DNA of 39,366 nt from an uncultured Methanobrevibacter sp. (GTDB lineage: Archaea; Methanobacteriota; Methanobacteria; Methanobacteriales; Methanobacteriaceae). The notes under the pieces are model-generated. The model made no database searches and was not told the origin of the DNA. It was given only the letters and a program-made list of their open reading frames with translations. Below are positions 33,713 through 39,366 of the stretch, piece by piece. Numbering within the stretch: position 1 is the stretch's first letter; every line of letters begins with the position of its first letter. Made by a program: the position numbers and the translations under genes. The stretch spans positions 1 to 39,366 of the forward strand of contig CACXWH010000043.1 of the NCBI GenBank assembly GCA_902771225.1, written 5' to 3'.

Positions 33713-36700
33713 TTAGGCAGTTATTGTAATTTTGTTTGCGGTATTCAATCCATTATAACTTGAGGTTATAATGTATTCGCCAGGCAATAAATTAATGTTT
33801 AATTTTGCTTGACCAAAACTGTCAGTTACCTTGTTGTAGAATACACCATTGATGTTAAATCTAATGGTTTGCTGTGCATAAGGTTTTCCTTGGCCATCAA
33901 CAAGTGTTGCAACGAATTGAGTTCCATCTTGATATTTCATTGAAATATCATCTGCAGTTAAAACATTGAGAACTTTAATATCATTTGATACTTTACATTC
34001 TTTGTATTCTGCAGTGATTACATAATCACCCGGAGGTAAATTAATATTCAATTTTGCAATACCAAATTCGTCAGTTTCACGAGTGTAGAATACTCCATTG
34101 ACATTGAATGTAACAAGTTCACCAGCACCAACAACATTACCATCCTCACCTATTATTTTAACAGTGTATTGGGTTGCGTTTTTATAGAATTTGGTAATGT
34201 CATTGTTTTCAGTAATGATGGATAAGACCGTAATATTATTTGCTGCCTTTTCTCCAGTTACTGGGTTCATTGCAGTAATTACATATTCGCCTGCAGGCAA
34301 GTTAATATTTAATTTTGCCAAACCTTTATTGCCAGATACTTTACGTTCATACATTACACCATTAATGTTGAATTTGACAACTGTTCCGTCAGCCAAGTAT
34401 TTGCCTTCGCTGTCAAGGAATGTTGCATAGTATTGAGTAGCGTTTCCATACATTTTTACAACATCAGTACCATTAACAGTTGATAAAATAGTTACAACAG
34501 AATCTACAAATGTATTATTATCAATAGCAGTAGTTACATTATATACTCCACTGTTTAATCCTAATGCGATACTTGCTGTACCGTTTTCATCAGTATTTTT
34601 AGTGTAAGTTCTACCATTAATAGTAATGTTTACGGATTGATTAACTACAGGATTTCCTTGGAAATTTGTAACAGTTACAACAAATCTTTCAGTTCCGTTG
34701 TAGTATTTTTCCACATCCGGTGCCTGAATTAGAAGAATGTTTTCTTGTTCAACAATAACCATTTGGTGTAGGCCTAAAATAGTAGCGCCGGTTGCTTCAA
34801 AGTAAACGGCAATGTCAGTTCCGTTTACATCTGCCACAAACATTTCTAATGAACTACTAGTTCCGTTCCAAACATCAGTATAGTTTTCACCGTTGATATA
34901 CAAGTTACCTTCACCGCTTTGAGCACTTGCAGCAAATATAAATAAAGTAGCATTACCGTCAACCACAATAAAAGATGTGTTGAATCCAGCATCTAAATTC
35001 TTATTATAAGATTTAGATAATAAATCAGCTTCTTCATAAATATAAACTGTTTTTAAAGTAGTTGCATCGTCTTTATCAGTTAAAACAATTAAGTTACTTG
35101 GATAAACAGCAGAATTACCTGCAGTTTTATTCAATTCAAAGGTATTTAAACCGTCAACAACCAAAGCAGTGACATCATAAACAACTAAACCGTATCCGTA
35201 TTTTGCATAGGTAGTTCCTAAATTGGATTGGTCACGGTAAGAAGCGATAGGAGCAATAGTTTGACCGTTGAATGTTGTATTCCAGCTATTATAGTCACTA
35301 TCGAGAACTTTATCCCAATTATATGAAACATACAATAAAGCTGTATTAACAGTTCCGTTTTCTAAATCAACTTCAAATACATCGGTTCTGTTAGTAGCAC
35401 TACCAGCACTATACTCTTCAGTAGTTAAGACAATAACATCACCAGTGACAGTGATTTCTCTTAAATTTGGTTCAGCTTTAGGATATTCAAAGTCTTTACC
35501 TAAATAACCGTTATATAAAACAACAAAAGTATAATCAGTGTGATCAATTACATTACCCTCAGCATCTTTAATAATTACAGTATAATTAACTTTTTCATTG
35601 TCATTTCCATTTACTGTCTGTGCAGTGACTGGTCTTATAGTAGGATCAACTACAAGAGTAACATTACTTTCACCCATAGCCAATGAATCAATAACAAAAC
35701 TGCTTAATTCGTCTTCATTAAGATAAACTATAACACTAACATTTTCAAGAGGTGCAGCTTCATTTGTAACTGTTAAGGTTAAATTATTTTCTACACCAGC
35801 ATAAATAGTGTCAGCATATTCAGGTTTTAAATTATTGCGCACTAAGTAAATAGGGTCTTCTACAACCACTAGTTGGTGTAGACCTAAAATGGTAGCACCG
35901 GTTGCTTCAAAGTAAATGTTAACATCAGGTCCATTGACAGTAGTATTATACATTTCTAATGAATTACTAGTTCCATTCCAAATGTCAGTATAGTTTTCAC
36001 CATTGATAATCAAGTTTCCTTCACCGCTTTGAGCACTTGCAGCAAATACAAATAAAGTAGCATTACCGTCAACCACATTAAAAGATGTGTTGAATCCAGC
36101 ATCTAAATTCTTATTATAAGATTTAGATAATAAATCAGCTTCTTCATAAATATAAGCTGCTTTTAAAGTAGTTGAATTATTTTTATCAGTTAAAACAATT
36201 AAGTTACTTGGATAAACAGCAGAATTACCTGCGGTTTTATTCAATTCAAAGGTATTTAAACCATCAACAACATAATCAGTTACGTTATAAACAACTAAAC
36301 CGTATCCGTATTTTGCATAGGTAGTTCCTAAATTAGATTGGTCACGGTAAGAAGCGATAGGAGCAATAGTTTGACCATTGAATGTTGTATTCCAACTGTT
36401 GAAGTCACTATCGAGAACTTTATCCCAATTATATGAAACATACAATAAAGCTGTATTAACAGTTCCGTTTTCTAAATCAACTTCAAATTCATCAGTCCTA
36501 TTGGTAGCACCACCAGCACTATACTCTTCAGTAGTTAAAACAATAACATCACCAGTGATAGAAAATTGTCTTAAATTTGGTTCAGCTTTAGGATACTCAA
36601 AGTCTTTACCTAAATAACCGTTATATAAAACAACGAAAGTATAATTAGTTTCATCAATTATATTGCCATCAGCATCTTTAATAATTACAGTGTAATTAAC

Positions 36701-38971
36701 TTTTTCATTGTCATTTCCATTTACTGTCTGTGCAGTAACTGGTCTGATAGTAGGATCAATTACAGCAATTATTTTACTTTCAGCGGTAGCTAATGAATCA
36801 ATGTCGTAACTTTCTAACTTGTCACCATCAACTAAAACATCAACAGTAGCATTTTCGAGTTTTGAAGCCTCATTTGTAACTGTTAAGGTTAAATTATTTT
36901 CTACACCAGCATAGACTGTGCCGGAATATTCAGGTTTTAAATCGTTAATTACTGAAACAAAGTCAGATTCAACAACAACCATTTGGTGTAGGCCTAAAAT
37001 AGTTGAACCGGTTGCTTCGAAGTAAACATTAATTTCATCTGAAATTACATCTGCATCTGTCATGAACATTTCAAGTGATTGACTGGTTCCATTCCAAACG
37101 TCAGTATATTCTTTATCGTTAACCATTAAGTTACCTTCACCGCTTTGAGCACTTGCAGCAAATACATATAATGTAGCATTGCCGTCAACCACATTAAAAG
37201 GAGTGTTAAAAGAAGGAGCTACATTTTTGTTATAATCTGTAGATAATAAGTCTGCTTCTTCTGAAATATATGCTGTTTTAAAAGTACTTTCATCATTATT
37301 TGTAAAAATAATTAAGTTAGTTGGATAAACAGCAGCATTGCCAGCAGTTTTATTAAATTCAAAGGTGTTTATACCATCAACAACCAAATCACTTACATCA
37401 TAAACAACCAAACCATAACCGTATTTAGCAGAACTTCCTAAGTTAGACTGATCACGGTAGGAAGCGATAGGAGAGATAATTTGATTATTGAATGTAGTGT
37501 TCCAAGTGTTAAAATCACCAATTATATTTTTATCCCAGTTATATGGAACATATAACAATGCAGTGTTAACGGTTCCATCCATTAAATCAACATCATATTC
37601 ATCAGTTCTATTGGTAGCACCACCAGCACTATAAGCATCGGTTATTAAATAGAAATAATCACCAGTGAATGAAATTTCTCTTAATCCTACATTTGGACCA
37701 GGATATTCCTTATCTTTAGCCAAATAACCATCATATAAAACTTTATATGAAACATTGGTAGAATTTAAAACACCACCATCAGCGTCTACAATGTTTAAAA
37801 TATAATCTACAAGAGTATTATTAGCTCCATTGACAGTAGTTTCATTAATAGGTCTAATAGTAGTATCGATTAATTCAATTCCAGCAGATTCTCCAGCACC
37901 AATAGATAAATCACTTGAAGCAATTTCTTCATCTTCAATAAATAATTTAACACTACCATTAAAGTCTCGGTTACCATTGTTAACAGTGATTTTTAAGGTG
38001 TTTTCAACACCGGCATATACTGCAGTGTCATATTTATATTCCGGAGCAATAGTAGCTGATATGGAATATTTTTCTGGAGTGTTTATTTTTAATAATTGAA
38101 TTACACTTTTATATGAAGCATAAGTGGATGCATTTGATGAAGTGTATGTGAAGTTTGTATCTTCTCCTGGTTCAAAATTGTCAGTTATATTCCAAACATC
38201 ATGAATATAATATTTTCCTGTTTCTTGAATAGGATCAGCCAATTCTTTTCCATTTAATTCATATGATTTTGCATCACTGCTTGAAAGAGAAATGGCTTCT
38301 AAGGTGACATCATCACAATAATCATCGAAATCTTTTGTATTAAAGATTGTACTTAATGTTCCTTTTGTCCATGCCTGACCAATATTAAGCCAATAGGATA
38401 TTTTATCATTATCATAGTCATCATAAGCAAAGATTAAAGCAATTAGTTTTATTTTTCCATCAAATATATAGTCTGTCAATTCAGTGTTATTTACTGAAAT
38501 TGTAATGCTATCTCCAGCAGATAAACCTTTTATATTATCGGTTATATCAACTAAAGTTTGATAGTCAGAATATTGTTTAGAAGTAAAATCTGTTATCTGA
38601 TAAACAGCAGGGTCATTTGCAGTATTATTTTCGAATGTTAAATTCGCATATTCCAATACTTCAGTGGTATTGCCCACTGTTAAAGAAATATTTGTTGTTA
38701 ATCCATAATTTGGATTTCCACTTCCAGAATAACTATTTACAACTGCATATGCAGATTTTATCTCACTTACGTTTTCAGGAATTTCATAAACAAGCTCACC
38801 ATCAGTTACACCATCAGCGAAAGGATTTTCCGATACGATTTCAATATCACCAGAAACCTCCCCCGTTGCAACTGAAGGCAAAGCGGAATCTTCAGCAAAA
38901 ACAATTCCTGAAGAAATCATTATTAAGAATACAAATATTGTCAAAAATAAAAAATTATTCCTAAGTTTCAT
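33713..38971 (-). CDS. Giant secreted DUF3344-like surface protein with three tandem 370-residue modules
   Basis: A 1752-residue paralogue of the neighbouring surface protein. Order: signal peptide (FLFLTIFVFLIMISSGIVFA), an N-terminal domain with NIGQAWT, three successive modules of 370 residues (each with a CARDB-like strand segment YAGVEN-L-T-V, then LGKDFEYPKAEP or a variant, SYRDQSNLG, YGYGLVVY, SGEGNL and FEATGATILGLHQ), then four C-terminal Ig-like repeats (FNINGV-x-Y). N-x-S/T sites are frequent. The ATG at 38969-38971 follows GGGGG by six bases. No transmembrane anchor is visible. Its place beside the CobN-like gene and their shared promoter element suggest joint action at the cell surface, such as scaffold, ligand binding or adhesion; none is shown. 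Confidence 0.8.
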   Translation of the reverse strand: MKLRNNFLFLTIFVFLIMISSGIVFAEDSALPSVATGEVSGDIEIVSENPFADGVTDGELVYEIPENVSEIKSAYAVVNSYSGSGNPNYGLTTNISLTVGNTTEVLEYANLTFENNTANDPAVYQITDFTSKQYSDYQTLVDITDNIKGLSAGDSITISVNNTELTDYIFDGKIKLIALIFAYDDYDNDKISYWLNIGQAWTKGTLSTIFNTKDFDDYCDDVTLEAISLSSSDAKSYELNGKELADPIQETGKYYIHDVWNITDNFEPGEDTNFTYTSSNASTYASYKSVIQLLKINTPEKYSISATIAPEYKYDTAVYAGVENTLKITVNNGNRDFNGSVKLFIEDEEIASSDLSIGAGESAGIELIDTTIRPINETTVNGANNTLVDYILNIVDADGGVLNSTNVSYKVLYDGYLAKDKEYPGPNVGLREISFTGDYFYLITDAYSAGGATNRTDEYDVDLMDGTVNTALLYVPYNWDKNIIGDFNTWNTTFNNQIISPIASYRDQSNLGSSAKYGYGLVVYDVSDLVVDGINTFEFNKTAGNAAVYPTNLIIFTNNDESTFKTAYISEEADLLSTDYNKNVAPSFNTPFNVVDGNATLYVFAASAQSGEGNLMVNDKEYTDVWNGTSQSLEMFMTDADVISDEINVYFEATGSTILGLHQMVVVESDFVSVINDLKPEYSGTVYAGVENNLTLTVTNEASKLENATVDVLVDGDKLESYDIDSLATAESKIIAVIDPTIRPVTAQTVNGNDNEKVNYTVIIKDADGNIIDETNYTFVVLYNGYLGKDFEYPKAEPNLRQFSITGDVIVLTTEEYSAGGATNRTDEFEVDLENGTVNTALLYVSYNWDKVLDSDFNSWNTTFNGQTIAPIASYRDQSNLGTTYAKYGYGLVVYNVTDYVVDGLNTFELNKTAGNSAVYPSNLIVLTDKNNSTTLKAAYIYEEADLLSKSYNKNLDAGFNTSFNVVDGNATLFVFAASAQSGEGNLIINGENYTDIWNGTSNSLEMYNTTVNGPDVNIYFEATGATILGLHQLVVVEDPIYLVRNNLKPEYADTIYAGVENNLTLTVTNEAAPLENVSVIVYLNEDELSSFVIDSLAMGESNVTLVVDPTIRPVTAQTVNGNDNEKVNYTVIIKDAEGNVIDHTDYTFVVLYNGYLGKDFEYPKAEPNLREITVTGDVIVLTTEEYSAGSATNRTDVFEVDLENGTVNTALLYVSYNWDKVLDSDYNSWNTTFNGQTIAPIASYRDQSNLGTTYAKYGYGLVVYDVTALVVDGLNTFELNKTAGNSAVYPSNLIVLTDKDDATTLKTVYIYEEADLLSKSYNKNLDAGFNTSFIVVDGNATLFIFAASAQSGEGNLYINGENYTDVWNGTSSSLEMFVADVNGTDIAVYFEATGATILGLHQMVIVEQENILLIQAPDVEKYYNGTERFVVTVTNFQGNPVVNQSVNITINGRTYTKNTDENGTASIALGLNSGVYNVTTAIDNNTFVDSVVTILSTVNGTDVVKMYGNATQYYATFLDSEGKYLADGTVVKFNINGVMYERKVSGNKGLAKLNINLPAGEYVITAMNPVTGEKAANNITVLSIITENNDITKFYKNATQYTVKIIGEDGNVVGAGELVTFNVNGVFYTRETDEFGIAKLNINLPPGDYVITAEYKECKVSNDIKVLNVLTADDISMKYQDGTQFVATLVDGQGKPYAQQTIRFNINGVFYNKVTDSFGQAKLNINLLPGEYIITSSYNGLNTANKITITA
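34735..38050 (-). repeat. Three tandem 1110-bp coding modules
   Basis: Anchor strings recur at exactly 1110 bases: the (G/A)TCACGGTA(A/G) block at 35231, 36341 and 37451, and TTATTATAAG at 35001 and 36111. The two left copies are nearly identical over long stretches; the right one is more diverged. The boundaries are approximate. Confidence 0.9.
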
Positions 38972-39033
38972 TATTTACCCCCATTAAATTAAACATACCT
39001 TCAAATAGGTATAATTTAAATTAAATATTTTGT

Positions 39034-39079
39034 AATATATAAATATAATTAAAGTATTACTATAAAAAAAAATAATACT
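39034..39079 (-). promoter_or_regulatory. TATA box and AGTATTACT element before the 1752-residue gene
   Basis: The minus-strand TATA box (39034-39044) abuts ATTAAAGTATTACTA (39048-39062, plus strand). The TATA-plus-element block is the same as at 33614-33643 over about 30 bases. Here the partner core is inverted (TAATACT, 39073-39079) rather than a direct copy 32 bases away. The region also serves the divergent plus-strand gene. Confidence 0.65.
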
Positions 39080-39142
39080 CATAATAAAATTTAAACTAAA
39101 ATAAAACAAATATATTTATTAAAGAAAAAATGAGGCTAATCC

Positions 39143-39366
39143 ATGATGTGGAATGAAAAAATAGAAACAATGTCAAGGCAAGACCTTGAAGAATTACAAC
39201 TAAAAAAACTTCAAAAAACTGTAAAAAAAGCATTTGATAAGATTCCTTATTATAACAAGAAATACAATAATGCAGAAGTTTTTCCTGAAGATATAGAATG
39301 TTTAAAGGATATTGAAAAACTACCTTTTATTACAAAAGATGACCTGCGTGAAAGTTATCCCTACGG
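39143..39366 (+). CDS. Phenylacetate-CoA ligase-like protein, N-terminus (partial)
   Basis: The visible 74 residues run MMWNEKIETMSRQDLEEL, then LKKTVKKAF-type helix, IPYYNKKY, LKDIEKLPFITKDDLR and SYPY, which is the standard opening of PaaK-type adenylate-forming ligases (the IPYY-x-x-x and LP-x-x-x-K-x-D-L-R motifs). These enzymes activate aryl acids such as phenylacetate or indoleacetate to CoA thioesters with ATP. The ATG has GAGG seven bases upstream (39132-39135), and a second ATG follows at once. A TATA-like AAATATATTT lies at about 39109-39118. The gene runs off the window edge and diverges from the surface-protein genes. Confidence 0.85.
   Translation, partial: MMWNEKIETMSRQDLEELQLKKLQKTVKKAFDKIPYYNKKYNNAEVFPEDIECLKDIEKLPFITKDDLRESYPY

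Overview
The window is a very A+T-rich piece of a methanogenic archaeon, most likely a gut-type Methanobrevibacter (order Methanobacteriales). The evidence is phosphosulfolactate synthase (ComA), a methanogenesis-marker-16 protein, Hdr-type subunits, UPF0058 and UPF0280 proteins, transcription factor TFS, and several large secreted adhesin-like proteins (ALPs). The genus is inferred from gene content, not from an rRNA gene. I see no rRNA, tRNA, CRISPR array or insertion sequence.

Layout. 1-218: start of an ALP running off the left edge. 529-7333: coenzyme M / thiol-redox block, with comA, a marker-16 protein (DUF39 plus ferredoxin) and an hdrC-hdrB-hdrA set leftward, and a UPF0280 gene diverging. 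7356-10978: UPF0058 protein, rubrerythrin, nitroreductase and a ClC-type chloride transporter. 11061-13899: a membrane-anchored surface protein with a beta-helix and a papain-like peptidase; its signal peptide is cut off by an exact 31-bp tandem duplication. 14175-20994: a five-gene glutamate synthase operon (GltB1 amidotransferase, GltB3 GXGXG, an FrhB-like flavo-iron-sulfur protein, GltB2 synthase, then a PEP-synthase-like protein). 21362-22814: glnA with an NrpR-like palindrome at its promoter. 23218-23535: TFS. 23623-38971: a likely functional cluster of a DUF2149 (ExbD-like) protein, a MotA/TolQ/ExbB channel, a DUF2162 membrane protein, a 1672-residue secreted CobN-like protein, and two large DUF3344-like repeat proteins. 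39143-39366: start of a phenylacetate-CoA ligase-like gene on the plus strand.

How they fit. The 23.6-39 kb block looks like a cell-surface apparatus in which a proton-driven ExbB/ExbD-type motor and a DUF2162 membrane protein serve a surface-anchored chelatase-like protein carrying extra His- and Cys-rich metal sites. The two DUF3344-like proteins share its promoter element: an identical 15-mer precedes all three large genes, and two of the three have a second core exactly 32 bp away. A role in metal or tetrapyrrole capture is inference. The Hdr set is unusual: HdrA carries a fused MvhD-like tail that has lost every expected [2Fe-2S] cysteine, and HdrB lacks one cysteine of its second CCG motif. 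Its place beside comA and a DUF39 protein suggests a dedicated thiol-forming redox complex rather than the main heterodisulfide reductase. In the glutamate synthase operon the FrhB-like protein has its domains in circularly permuted order.

Several secreted proteins appear to need start-codon revision. Two have well-formed signal peptides and Shine-Dalgarno sequences but ATA or ATC where ATG is expected.
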